A stretch of DNA of 64,000 bases from UBA11358 sp049517655 (GTDB taxonomy: Bacteria; Verrucomicrobiota; Verrucomicrobiia; Limisphaerales; UBA11358). Positions 33,809 through 42,729 of the stretch are shown here, in pieces. The translations under genes and the position numbers were made by a program. The notes under the pieces are model-generated. The model did no database searches and was not told where the DNA came from. It saw nothing but the letters and a program-made list of their open reading frames with translations. Every line of letters begins with the position of its first letter. Within the stretch, counting starts at the first letter, position 1. The stretch covers positions 248,001 through 312,000 of the forward strand of contig JBEKRQ010000003.1 of NCBI GenBank assembly GCA_049517655.1, given 5' to 3'.

Positions 33809-35335
33809 ATGGCAGAACAACATTTCCAACAGAAGCTTTCGTTCTTCGAAAAAGCAGGCTACAGCGCCGGCGACTCCGCTGCGAACTTCGTCTTCATGAC
33901 GATGATTCTTTTCCAGGGAAACTTCTACACGGATGTATTCGGTATTACTGCGGGCACCGCGGCGACCATTCTCCTGGTGGCACGATTATGGGACGCGTTC
34001 TTCGACCCGATCATGGGTGTCCTGGCCGATCGCACCGTTAGTCGCTGGGGTAAATTCCGTCCATGGATTCTGTTTACCGCAGTGCCGTGGTGTGTCGTCA
34101 TGGTGCTGGCCTACACGACACCCAAGGGCTGGAGCATGGGTGCCATGATTGCCTACGCCGCCATCACCAATATCCTGATGATGACGATCTATTCCGCCAA
34201 CAATATGCCTTACTCGGCGCTCGGCGGGGTGATGACCGGCGATGTCAACGAACGCGCCAAACTCAATTCATTTCGATTCATCTCGGTAAACGCCGCCCAG
34301 TTCATCGTGGGCGGGTTCACACTGCCTTTGGTCGCCAAATTCGCCATCGGCCACGATCGTCAATACGGCTGGCAAATGACCATGACCCTCTGGGCCGTCC
34401 TCTGCCTCGCTCTATTCCTCATCACTTTTGCCTCCACCAAAGAGCGCATTCAGCCCATGACCAAGGAAAAATCCCCGCCTCTGCGGGACTTGGCCGATCT
34501 GATCAAGAACGGTCCCTGGAAGGTCATGTTTGCCATGACCATGATTCATTTCTGTATTCTCGCTTTCCGCGGGAATGCCCTCTACAACTACTACCACCAC
34601 TACGCCGACAAGGCCGCGCTTTTTGACTGGGTGCAAAAGCTGGGGCTCACTGCGCCGGCGCTCGTGGCCGGTGTCCCCGCCACCGGCGGTCTCCTCGAAT
34701 GGATGGGCTATATCGTCCATGGCACCAGGGATAGCCTGGCAAACTCCAACGTTGCCGACGTCGCCCAGAGCATCATTAACATGATCGGAACCGGCGTCAC
34801 TATGATAGTCATTCTCCTATCGCCGCCTCTTGCAAAGAAATTCGGAAAGAAGGCCATCGCCGTCGCCGGTTTTGGGCTCTCGATACTCAGTGCCTTGGCG
34901 TTCTATCTGCTCAAACCCACAGATGTTGGTGGCATGGTTGCTCTGACCATCATCGGGTCGATCTTCTACGCTCCCACTATTCCGTTGGTTTGGGCCATAT
35001 TTGCTGACGTGGCGGACTATTCCGAATGGAAGACCGGTCGCCGCTTCACTGGCATCGTTTTCGCGACGATTGGTTTTGCCCTGAAAGCGGGCCTGGCCTT
35101 GGGTAATTCCACATTCCTCTGGACCATGGTCCTCTTTTTCGGCTACGACTCCAAACAACCCGATGAGCCCGAAGTTATCAGGGGTTTCCGCATATGCAGT
35201 GGTATCGTTGTCGGCATACTCTTTGCCGTCTGTACTGTGCTGTTGCTCTGCTACAAGATCAACAAACGCATGACCATCCAGATGGCCGATGAACTGGCTG
35301 AACGCCGGAGAAAATTTGCCGCTCAAACCCCATAG
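33809..35335 (+). CDS. GPH-family sugar:cation symporter (MelB/XynP-like)
   Basis: The 508-aa, twelve-helix product opens with the family signature FEKAGYSAGDSAANFVF, has DPIMGVLADRTVSRWGKFRPWIL after helix 2, and NNMPYSALGGVMTGDVNERAKLNSFRF in the first cytoplasmic loop. These conserved charged positions belong to glycoside-pentoside-hexuronide symporters. It would import xylose, xylobiose or xylooligosaccharides. An insertion of about 60 residues between helices 7 and 8 (around residues 262-325) is longer than in MelB. It is directly followed by the GH10 xylanase (10-base gap). Confidence 0.9.
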   Translation: MAEQHFQQKLSFFEKAGYSAGDSAANFVFMTMILFQGNFYTDVFGITAGTAATILLVARLWDAFFDPIMGVLADRTVSRWGKFRPWILFTAVPWCVVMVLAYTTPKGWSMGAMIAYAAITNILMMTIYSANNMPYSALGGVMTGDVNERAKLNSFRFISVNAAQFIVGGFTLPLVAKFAIGHDRQYGWQMTMTLWAVLCLALFLITFASTKERIQPMTKEKSPPLRDLADLIKNGPWKVMFAMTMIHFCILAFRGNALYNYYHHYADKAALFDWVQKLGLTAPALVAGVPATGGLLEWMGYIVHGTRDSLANSNVADVAQSIINMIGTGVTMIVILLSPPLAKKFGKKAIAVAGFGLSILSALAFYLLKPTDVGGMVALTIIGSIFYAPTIPLVWAIFADVADYSEWKTGRRFTGIVFATIGFALKAGLALGNSTFLWTMVLFFGYDSKQPDEPEVIRGFRICSGIVVGILFAVCTVLLLCYKINKRMTIQMADELAERRRKFAAQTP

Positions 35336-35345
35336 CTGAAGTCTC

Positions 35346-36455
35346 ATGAGGAAAAATCCTATATCGATGTCCCCGGCCTCGACCGGTGTTCCAACGGCGT
35401 TAACCAACGTTCACGCCCAAACCACCTTGAAGGACGCCTTCAAAAACGATTTCCTCATTGGCGCGGCACTCAATGAAGCCGAGTTCACCGGCCAGAACAT
35501 TACCGCCGTTGCACTCATCAAGGCGCAATTCAATTCAATCAGCCCCGAAAATGCTTTGAAATGGGATTCGGTGCATCCAAAGCCGGGCGTGTTTGATTTC
35601 ACGGCGGCGGACCGCTACGTCAAATTCGGCGAAAGAAACGGCATGTTTGTCGTCGGCCACACGCTGATCTGGCACAACCAGACCCCGAAATGGGTTTTTC
35701 AGGACAAAAAGGGAAATCCCGTTGGCCGCCGCACGTTGCTGAAACGAATGCGTGAGCACATTTTTACCGTTGTCCGTCGTTACAAGGGCCGGATCAAGAG
35801 CTGGGATGTAGTAAACGAAGCTTTGACCAGAGATGGCACACTACGCCAGTCGCGGTGGATGGAAATCATGGGTGAGGATTACATTGCAAAGGCGTTTGAA
35901 TTCGCACACGAAGCAGACCCTGAAGCGGAATTGTATTACAACGATTTCACATTGGAGAAAAAAATGAAGCGCAAAGGTGCGATTAAGTTGATCAAAAAGC
36001 TCAAGGCCCGGGGTGTTCCCATCACTGCCGTCGGCCTGCAAGGGCACCTCAAAATGAAGTGGCCGACCTTCGCACAGGAGGAGGCTACTATTGTTGATTT
36101 CGCCAGGCTCGGCGTGAAAGTGGCGATCACCGAACTGGACGTTGACGTCGTGCCCGCGACTCAGGGAAACAAGACGGCGGACATCAAGGTCAATGCCAAG
36201 CGGGTTGCCGGGGCGGACACTTACAGCAACGGGCTGCCGGACGGTGTTCAGCGGGCGCTGGCAAAACGTTACGCCGGTTTTTTTGGGGTGTATCTCAAAC
36301 ACCGCGATGTCATTGAACGCGTGACTTTTTGGGGTGTGACCGACAGGGGTTCGTGGCTGAACACGCGAGGACGTGTAAATCATCCGCTTTTGTTCAACCG
36401 CTACGGCAAGCCCAAGCCGGCGTTTACCGCGGTCATTCAGGTCGCGGCAAAATAA
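35346..36455 (+). CDS. GH10 endo-1,4-beta-xylanase
   Basis: It cuts the xylan backbone. The 369-aa product is a single GH10 barrel with ENALKWDSVHPKPGVFDF, GHTLIWHNQTPKW, the acid/base Glu in SWDVVNEAL (E158), YYNDF, GLQGH, and the nucleophile in VAITELDVDV (E263). The N-terminus (MRKNPISMSPASTGVP followed by NVHAQ) looks like the end of a signal peptide without its hydrophobic core, and a stop lies just upstream in frame. The enzyme may therefore be intracellular, acting on imported oligosaccharides, or its export signal has decayed. Confidence 0.94.
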   Translation: MRKNPISMSPASTGVPTALTNVHAQTTLKDAFKNDFLIGAALNEAEFTGQNITAVALIKAQFNSISPENALKWDSVHPKPGVFDFTAADRYVKFGERNGMFVVGHTLIWHNQTPKWVFQDKKGNPVGRRTLLKRMREHIFTVVRRYKGRIKSWDVVNEALTRDGTLRQSRWMEIMGEDYIAKAFEFAHEADPEAELYYNDFTLEKKMKRKGAIKLIKKLKARGVPITAVGLQGHLKMKWPTFAQEEATIVDFARLGVKVAITELDVDVVPATQGNKTADIKVNAKRVAGADTYSNGLPDGVQRALAKRYAGFFGVYLKHRDVIERVTFWGVTDRGSWLNTRGRVNHPLLFNRYGKPKPAFTAVIQVAAK

Positions 36456-36495
36456 AATTTGTTGTGCACCGTCTGCCTTGGGTAACTTTGAAACC

Positions 36496-39213
36496 ATGCA
36501 CCGGCTGATTCTTTGGGCGTTGGCGATTCTCACCATCTGGCTTTCACCCTGCGTCGCGTTTGGTGACGAGGAAGTTTGTGTCGCCTGCGACAAAAATGTT
36601 CGTATCGGCGGCGAGTTCAATCACCGACGGGCGCGGGGAGTGACCACAATTGAAGGAGCGACGTGGCGGGGTGAAGAGGCGTTTCGTGAGGAGATTTACG
36701 GGACGAATTTTACGTTGTCCGTGTCCGGTCTTCCGGCAGGCCAATACACCGTTCTACTCGGTTTTGCGGAGGTTGATTTCACCAATACCGGACAACGCGT
36801 GTTCGACATTACTTGCGGCAGGCAAATGCTCGCGAGCAATCTCGATATTTTTGCCGCCGCCGGTGGCGCGGGGAAAGTTCTCCTGCTCACCAACCAAGTT
36901 GACCACGCGGATGAGGCGTTGAGCGGACCGCTCACGCTCAAGTTCGCCGGTCGCGTTGACGTGGCAAAGTTGAACTCGTTTGAACTTAAGGATAATTCGG
37001 GCCAATCCCTCATTTATGTGCGCACTGCGGACATGATCAACGTGGAAGACACGACCGCGCTGAAGCAGCCAGTCGTTGAGGGACCGGAAATCTGGAAGGA
37101 CACCTGGCAACCGCTGAACGCCCGCGTCCACGACCTTGTGCGCCGGATGTCGCTTGCGGAAAAAGTGCAGCAGATGCGCAACGCCGCTCCGGCGATTCCG
37201 CGGCTTGGCGTTCCCGCTTACAATTATTGGAATGAATGTCTTCATGGCGTCGCGCGCGCCGGCGTGGCCACCGTTTTTCCGCAAGCCATCGGCATGGCAG
37301 CAACTTGGGATGTGCCTTTGATTCATCAGGAAGCAGATGTCATCGCCACGGAAGCACGGGCCAAACACAATGAATATGTCCGAACCCATGGCGGAGATTG
37401 CGCGCAATATTACGGCCTTACATTTTGGACGCCCAATATCAATATCTTCCGGGATCCACGCTGGGGTCGCGGCCAGGAAACTTACGGTGAAGACCCGTTT
37501 CTCACCGCGCAATTAGGAGTGGCATTTATTCGCGGTTTGCAGGGTGACAACCTGAAATACGTCAAGGCGATGGCCTGCGCCAAACATTATGCCGTTCACA
37601 GCGGCCCGGAACCCGAACGCCATCGTTTCGACGCCGAACCGCCGGAACGGGATTTTTACGAAACGTATCTGCCGCAATTCGAGGCCGCCGTGCGCGAAGG
37701 CCGCGTCGGTGCGGTGATGGGCGCTTACAATTCCGTTTATGGCAGACCCGCCTGCGCGAATCCGCTTTTGCTCACGGACATTTTGCGCAAACAATGGGGT
37801 TTCAACGGCCATGTGGTTTCGGATTGCGGCGCGATTGACAACATATACAGCGACCACAAGTTCACCGACACCCCAGAGGAAGCCTCGGCGCTCGCAATTA
37901 AATCCGGTGACGATCTTTGCTGTGGCACTGATTACGACTTGCTGGTGCGCGCTGTCAAAAAGGGATTGATCTCGGAAAAGGAAATCGACACCGCGCTTGG
38001 CCGCGTGATCGAGGCGCGGTTCCGCCTGGGATTATTTGATCCGCCGGCCATGGATCCTTACGCCCGAATTCCGATAACACAAAACAACAGCCTGGAACAT
38101 GCAGTGCTGGCGCTTCAAGTGGCTCGCGAGTCCATCGTTCTTTTGAAAAACGACGGACTGTTGCCATTGGACCGCGCGAAGATCAGGCGAATTGCCGTCA
38201 TTGGCGCGAATGCCGACTCCGTTCCCATGCTGCTGGGCAACTACCAAGGGACGCCTTCAGAACCGGTGACCATCCTCGACGGAATCCGGAACGTCGCCGG
38301 CACAAACATTCAGGTGATTTACGAATCGGGCTGCCCGCTGGCGGTTCACAAGGACGATTCCTATGCGCCCTATGCCGAAGCGTTCACCAATGCCGTCAAT
38401 GCCGCGCGTTCGGCGGATGTGGTTATTTACGTTGGCGGCATTAGCGCGCAGCTGGAAGGCGAGGAAATGACCGTGGATTACGACGGTTTCAATGGCGGCG
38501 ACCGCACGCGCATCGAACTGTCATCCGTGCAAACCGACTTATTGAAAGCCTTGCAAGCGACCGGAAAGCCGGTCGCTTTTGTCAATTGCAGCGGCAGCGC
38601 CGTCACCATGCCTTGGGCGGCGGAACACCTGCCCGCGATTTTGCAGGCGTGGTATCCGGGCGAACAAGGCGGGCGCGCTGTGGCGGAAGTCCTGTTCGGC
38701 GATGCGAATCCAGCCGGGCGGCTGCCAGTCACGTTCTATCGTTCCACGGACGATCTGCCGCCGTTTGAAGATTATTCAATGAGCAACCGCACTTACCGTT
38801 ACTTCAACGGTCAACCGCAGTTCGCCTTCGGACGCGGCTTCAGTTACACGAGATTCGATTACAGCAACGCCGCGCTGGCTGCAACAAACGTCACCGTGGA
38901 CAGCACTTTAAAACTCACATTCCAGATCGCGAACACCGGTTCACGCGACGGCGATGAAGTGGCGCAGGTTTATTTCCGACACATAAAATCCGCATTGCCT
39001 CAGGCGAAGCTCGCGCTTTGTTCTTTTGCCCGGGTTCATATTCCAAAAGGGAAAACAGCCCAGGTCGCCATGGAAATTCCGGTGGAACGTTTTCGCTATT
39101 GGGACACGCTTAAAAAGCAATACACAGTGGAATCTGGCGGGTATGAACTGATGTTGGGCGCCGCCTCGGACGATATCCGGTTGCGCCTGCCGGTGAGTGT
39201 GACCGCCAAATAA
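36496..39213 (+). CDS. GH3 beta-xylosidase-like enzyme with N-terminal malectin-like domain, secreted
   Basis: Signal peptide at residues 1-22 (LILWALAILTIWLSPCVAFG), then a malectin/di-glucose-binding-like domain (about 30-170, with TLSVSGLPAGQYTVLLGFAE). The GH3 barrel follows, with WNECLHGVARAG, RDPRWGRGQETYGEDPF, AKHYAVHSGPE and the nucleophile in GHVVSDCGAI (D443). The alpha/beta sandwich and fibronectin-like C-terminus (FGRGFSYTRFDYS onwards) complete it. The WNE-LHG pattern is characteristic of xylosidase-type GH3. ATG 36496 is preferred to a TTG 18 bases upstream. It ends the plus-strand xylan gene run. Confidence 0.93.
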   Translation: MHRLILWALAILTIWLSPCVAFGDEEVCVACDKNVRIGGEFNHRRARGVTTIEGATWRGEEAFREEIYGTNFTLSVSGLPAGQYTVLLGFAEVDFTNTGQRVFDITCGRQMLASNLDIFAAAGGAGKVLLLTNQVDHADEALSGPLTLKFAGRVDVAKLNSFELKDNSGQSLIYVRTADMINVEDTTALKQPVVEGPEIWKDTWQPLNARVHDLVRRMSLAEKVQQMRNAAPAIPRLGVPAYNYWNECLHGVARAGVATVFPQAIGMAATWDVPLIHQEADVIATEARAKHNEYVRTHGGDCAQYYGLTFWTPNINIFRDPRWGRGQETYGEDPFLTAQLGVAFIRGLQGDNLKYVKAMACAKHYAVHSGPEPERHRFDAEPPERDFYETYLPQFEAAVREGRVGAVMGAYNSVYGRPACANPLLLTDILRKQWGFNGHVVSDCGAIDNIYSDHKFTDTPEEASALAIKSGDDLCCGTDYDLLVRAVKKGLISEKEIDTALGRVIEARFRLGLFDPPAMDPYARIPITQNNSLEHAVLALQVARESIVLLKNDGLLPLDRAKIRRIAVIGANADSVPMLLGNYQGTPSEPVTILDGIRNVAGTNIQVIYESGCPLAVHKDDSYAPYAEAFTNAVNAARSADVVIYVGGISAQLEGEEMTVDYDGFNGGDRTRIELSSVQTDLLKALQATGKPVAFVNCSGSAVTMPWAAEHLPAILQAWYPGEQGGRAVAEVLFGDANPAGRLPVTFYRSTDDLPPFEDYSMSNRTYRYFNGQPQFAFGRGFSYTRFDYSNAALAATNVTVDSTLKLTFQIANTGSRDGDEVAQVYFRHIKSALPQAKLALCSFARVHIPKGKTAQVAMEIPVERFRYWDTLKKQYTVESGGYELMLGAASDDIRLRLPVSVTAK

Positions 39214-39255
39214 AACCGCCTCGCTCATGCCGGTATGGCCGGCCTGCGCGAGGCG
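39211..39255 (-). terminator. Hairpin terminator of xylA
   Basis: CGCCTCGC (39217-39224) pairs with GCGAGGCG (39248-39255), with an inner GCCGG/CCGGC helix. On the minus strand it is followed by TTTTATTT. It separates the convergent GH3 and xylA genes. Confidence 0.7.
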
Positions 39256-39282
39256 TCCTCAACCCTTTCAGCCGAAGCTGCT

Positions 39283-40596
39283 TTAAATGAATTCGTTGAT
39301 GAGATTTTCCAGGAATTCCTGCCGGCCGCTCACATTGGGCGTCACTTCACCCTTCTGAAGCATGTAAGCTTCAAGTTCGGCAAGGTTCATTTTGCCGGAC
39401 TCGATTTTTGCGCCGATGCCGGAATTCCACGAGCCGTAACGCTCCTTCACAAATTCGGCCAGACGACCGTCCTTGCGAATGGCGGCGGCGATTTTCAGGC
39501 CGCGCGCGAAGGCGTCCATGCCCCCGATATGCGCATGGAACAAATCTACCGGCTCGAAACTCTCGCGGCGCACCTTGGCGTCGAAATTCAGGCCGCCGGT
39601 GGAGAAACCGCCGTACTTTAGAACCGTGAGCATGACCTGTGTGGTCAGATAAAGACTGGTGGGAAATTGATCGGTGTCCCAGCCGATTAGTTCGTCGCCG
39701 GTGTTGGCGTCAATCGAGCCGAGCGCGCCCGCCGCTCCGACGACCTCGAGTTCGTGGTGCATGGAGTGGCCGGCGAGTGTGGCGTGGTTGGTCTCTATGT
39801 TCAACTTGAGATCGCCGAGCAGATTGTACTCGCGCAGGAAATTCAGACACGCGGCGGCGTCGGAATCGTATTGATGCTTGGTCGGCTCTTTGGGCTTTGG
39901 CTCGATGTAGAACTGGCCCTTGAAGCCGATTTTCTTTTTGTAATCCACGGCCATGTGCAGGAATTTGGCGAGGTGATCCAGCTCCCGCTTCATGTCCGTA
40001 TTCAGTAACGTCGAGTAACCTTCGCGTCCACCCCAGAAAACGTAGCCGGCGCCGCCGAGTTCCTGTGTGATTTCCAGCGCCTTCTTCACCTGTGCGCCGG
40101 CAAAGGCAAATACATCGGCATTGCAACTGGTGGATGCGCCGTGGACGAAACGCGGATTGGAAAACAAGTTGGCAGTGCCCCAGAGCAGTTTGATGCCGGT
40201 GCGCTGCTGTTCTTCCTTCAAGACCTTTACGACGGCATCGAGATTTTTGTTTGTTTCGGCGAGCATTTTTCCCTCGGGCGCGATGTCGCGATCGTGAAAG
40301 GCGTAGAATGGCGCGCCCAGCTTTTCGATGAATTCAAAGGCGACTCGCGCGCGGTTTTGCGCGTTTTCGACTGAATTGCTGCCGTCATCCCACGGGCGGA
40401 TGGCCGTGCCGACGCCGAACGGATCGGAGAGCGCGTTGCGAAACGTGTGCCAATAAACGACGGAGAAACGCAAATGTTCCTTCATCGTCTTGCCGTCAAT
40501 GGACTCGTCGGGATTGTAATGCTTGAAAGCCAGTGGGTTTTTGGATTTAGATCCTTCGTATCGGATCTTTGAAATGTTATTAAAAGCGTTTGTCAT
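39283..40596 (-). CDS. xylA: Xylose isomerase
   Basis: It converts D-xylose to D-xylulose in the cytoplasm. The 437-aa length and motifs fit the class II enzyme: LRFSVVYWHTF, PFYAFHDRDIAPEG with the catalytic His-Asp, YVFWGGREGY, FYIEPKPKEPTKHQYD with metal-binding Glu, and GWDTDQFPT. It is the only minus-strand gene of the locus and is divergent from xylB across 227 bases, so both could be controlled from one regulatory region. Confidence 0.97.
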   Translation of the reverse strand: MTNAFNNISKIRYEGSKSKNPLAFKHYNPDESIDGKTMKEHLRFSVVYWHTFRNALSDPFGVGTAIRPWDDGSNSVENAQNRARVAFEFIEKLGAPFYAFHDRDIAPEGKMLAETNKNLDAVVKVLKEEQQRTGIKLLWGTANLFSNPRFVHGASTSCNADVFAFAGAQVKKALEITQELGGAGYVFWGGREGYSTLLNTDMKRELDHLAKFLHMAVDYKKKIGFKGQFYIEPKPKEPTKHQYDSDAAACLNFLREYNLLGDLKLNIETNHATLAGHSMHHELEVVGAAGALGSIDANTGDELIGWDTDQFPTSLYLTTQVMLTVLKYGGFSTGGLNFDAKVRRESFEPVDLFHAHIGGMDAFARGLKIAAAIRKDGRLAEFVKERYGSWNSGIGAKIESGKMNLAELEAYMLQKGEVTPNVSGRQEFLENLINEFI

Positions 40597-40786
40597 ATCG
40601 GGGAAAACTAACGGATTGCACGTACACGGTCAACTTCTAACAGCGAAAAAAACAAAATTTTTGCAGTAATGCGGGTCTTGTTTCCCGGAGTTTATACCTT
40701 TAGATGCGACTGAAACACCAGTGTTGGCACGGAGATTTGTTGGAGTCAAAGCGATGAAAATTGCCACGGACCGCAAAATCCCGTTC

Positions 40787-40815
40787 TTGACAGCCGCGCT
40801 GATTGCAGTTTTACT
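40787..40815 (+). promoter_or_regulatory. Candidate sigma-70 promoter of xylB
   Basis: TTGACA (40787-40792), a 17-base spacer and TTTACT (40810-40815) lie just before the xylB ATG at 40824. Transcription would begin almost at the start codon, giving a leaderless or nearly leaderless mRNA. No ribosome site is visible. Confidence 0.45.
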
Positions 40816-40823
40816 GAACCTTT

Positions 40824-42407
40824 ATGGCAAAATTATTTCTAGGATTGGATTCAAGCACGCAAAGTTTGAGCGCGGTAGTCATTGATTACGACCAGCGCAA
40901 GGTGGTGTATGACAAATCGCTGAACTTCGACCGCGCGCTGCCGCATTATAAAACTCAAAATGGTGTGCTGCCCAATCCCAACCCGCTTGTTAAACACAGT
41001 TCGCCGTTGATGTGGGCCGAGGCGCTCGACTTGATTTTCGCCGAAATGAAGAAGGACGGTGTGGCACTGGGCGAAATGTTGGCCGTCAGCGGCAGCGGAC
41101 AGCAACATGGATCAGTCTATTTAAACAACCACGCCGCCGCCGCGTTGGCAAATCTGAACCCGCAAAAAACTTTGGTCGAAAACCTGCGCGGCGTCTTTTC
41201 GCGTCCGACTTCCCCGATTTGGATGGATTCCTCGACCGCCGCGGAATGCGCGGAGATCCGGGAAAAACTTGGCGGTGTCAAAGCCACGGCACAAAAGACC
41301 GGTTCAGACGCTTTCGAACGGTTTACCGGCCCGCAAATCCGCAGGTTTTACAAAACGGAACCGGGAGCCTACGCGCAGACGACGGGCATCGCGCTGGTCA
41401 GTTCGTTTATGGCCTCGTTGTTGGTGGGCAAAATCGCGCCGATAGATCACGGTGACGGCGCGGGCATGAACCTGATGGACATTCAGAGAAAAACCTGGCA
41501 TGCGGACGCACTGAAAGCCACCGCGCCCGATTTGAAGGAGAAACTGCCGCCGCTCGCCGAATCGTGGAAAGTCATCGGGGCAGTCAGCCCTTACTTCGTA
41601 AAAAAATTCGGCCTGAATCCCAACGCGCAAACTCTTGTCTGGTCGGGTGACAATCCGTGCAGCGTCGTCGGCCTTGGCCTGATTCGCGAAGGCATGGTAG
41701 CCATCAGCCTTGGCACGAGTGACACTTACTTTGGCTCGATGAAAAAATGCCGCACCGACGAGCATGGCGAAGGTCACGTGTTTGGTTCGCCGGCAGGCGG
41801 TTACATGACATTGATCTGTTTTAAAAATGGCTCGCTCGCCCGCGAAAAAGTCCGCAGCCTTTATGGCATTGAAGATTGGAAAAAGTTCGGTGAGTTGATG
41901 GCCACCAAACCGCCGGGCAACAATGGCGGCATTTTGTTGCCATGGTTTGAGGCGGAAATTGTCCCGCGCGTCAACAAGCCCGGCATTCACCGCTTCGACC
42001 TCGACGAAAAAGACGCCGCTGCGAATTGCCGTGCCATCATCGAAGCGCAAATGATGTCCATGCGGCTGCATTCGCAATGGATGAAGGTTGCGCCCGACTG
42101 TATTTATGCCACCGGCGGCGCGTCGAACGATTTGGCGCTGTTACGTGTCATGGCCGACGTGATGAATTGTCACGTCTTGCGGATTGAAGTTTCCAAGAGT
42201 GCCGCGCTGGGAGCCGCTTTGCGCGCCGCCCACGGCTGGCTGGTTCACAGCGGAGAAAAACCGAAGTGGGAGGAAATTGTTGCCGGTTTCACCGAGCCGG
42301 TTCCTGGCAGTGAAATCCGCCCAAATCCGGACGCCGCGCGCGTTTATGACAAACTTGTCGAAAAATATGCGGCATGCGAACGCAAGGCGTTGCAGCTGAA
42401 TGCTTGA
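40824..42407 (+). CDS. xylB: Xylulokinase (FGGY family)
   Basis: It phosphorylates D-xylulose to xylulose-5-phosphate. The N-terminal phosphate loop is LGLDSSTQSLSAVVID, followed by AVSGSGQQHGSVYL and PIWMDSSTAAEC; the second domain has GLIREGMVAISLGTSDTYFG and ATGGASNDLALLRVMADVM. The 527-aa length is on the longer side, resembling eukaryotic/verrucomicrobial-type xylulokinases. It completes the xylose pathway with xylA. Confidence 0.95.
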   Translation: MAKLFLGLDSSTQSLSAVVIDYDQRKVVYDKSLNFDRALPHYKTQNGVLPNPNPLVKHSSPLMWAEALDLIFAEMKKDGVALGEMLAVSGSGQQHGSVYLNNHAAAALANLNPQKTLVENLRGVFSRPTSPIWMDSSTAAECAEIREKLGGVKATAQKTGSDAFERFTGPQIRRFYKTEPGAYAQTTGIALVSSFMASLLVGKIAPIDHGDGAGMNLMDIQRKTWHADALKATAPDLKEKLPPLAESWKVIGAVSPYFVKKFGLNPNAQTLVWSGDNPCSVVGLGLIREGMVAISLGTSDTYFGSMKKCRTDEHGEGHVFGSPAGGYMTLICFKNGSLAREKVRSLYGIEDWKKFGELMATKPPGNNGGILLPWFEAEIVPRVNKPGIHRFDLDEKDAAANCRAIIEAQMMSMRLHSQWMKVAPDCIYATGGASNDLALLRVMADVMNCHVLRIEVSKSAALGAALRAAHGWLVHSGEKPKWEEIVAGFTEPVPGSEIRPNPDAARVYDKLVEKYAACERKALQLNA

Positions 42408-42564
42408 TCTTGGCGGTTTTCAAATTGCCTTGCCAGGCATATTGACATGGGCAGAATGAATCGCCGATAGAGCGACTGGAAAATCGGCCGGAACTTGGCG
42501 ACAGGTTCTTTGAGACATTTTATCAGGATATCCAAGTCTCACAGCCACCCTGTCTTTGGCGTAT

Positions 42565-42640
42565 GCTCCCGTAGCTCAAATGGATAGAGCAGCGGTTTCC
42601 TAAACCGCGGATCCCAGTTCAATTCCGGGCGGGGGTACCA
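42565..42640 (+). tRNA. tRNA-Arg (anticodon CCT)
   Basis: Acceptor GCTCCCG pairs with CGGGGGT (G-T at the first pair and one internal wobble), discriminator A, CCA encoded. Anticodon stem GCGGT/ACCGC with loop TTCCTAA gives CCT (reads AGG). The T-stem CCCAG/CCGGG has one A-C mismatch, which is unusual but compatible with function. Confidence 0.92.
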
Positions 42641-42689
42641 TTTAACTTGTTGCGCCGCAACATCATGGGAATGAATAATTTTGTCACCA

Positions 42690-42709
42690 ATGCGTCTAAA
42701 ATGCGTCTA
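42690..42709 (+). repeat. Pair of ATGCGTCTA direct repeats downstream of tRNA-Arg
   Basis: Two copies of ATGCGTCTA occur with an 11-bp period, 50 bases after the tRNA. The design (9-bp unit, 11-bp period, next to a tRNA) mirrors the CGGACACCA pairs of the tRNA-Thr island, but no integrase or second tRNA end is present. Confidence 0.4.
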
Positions 42710-42729
42710 TACTGACAATAGCCTTTTTT

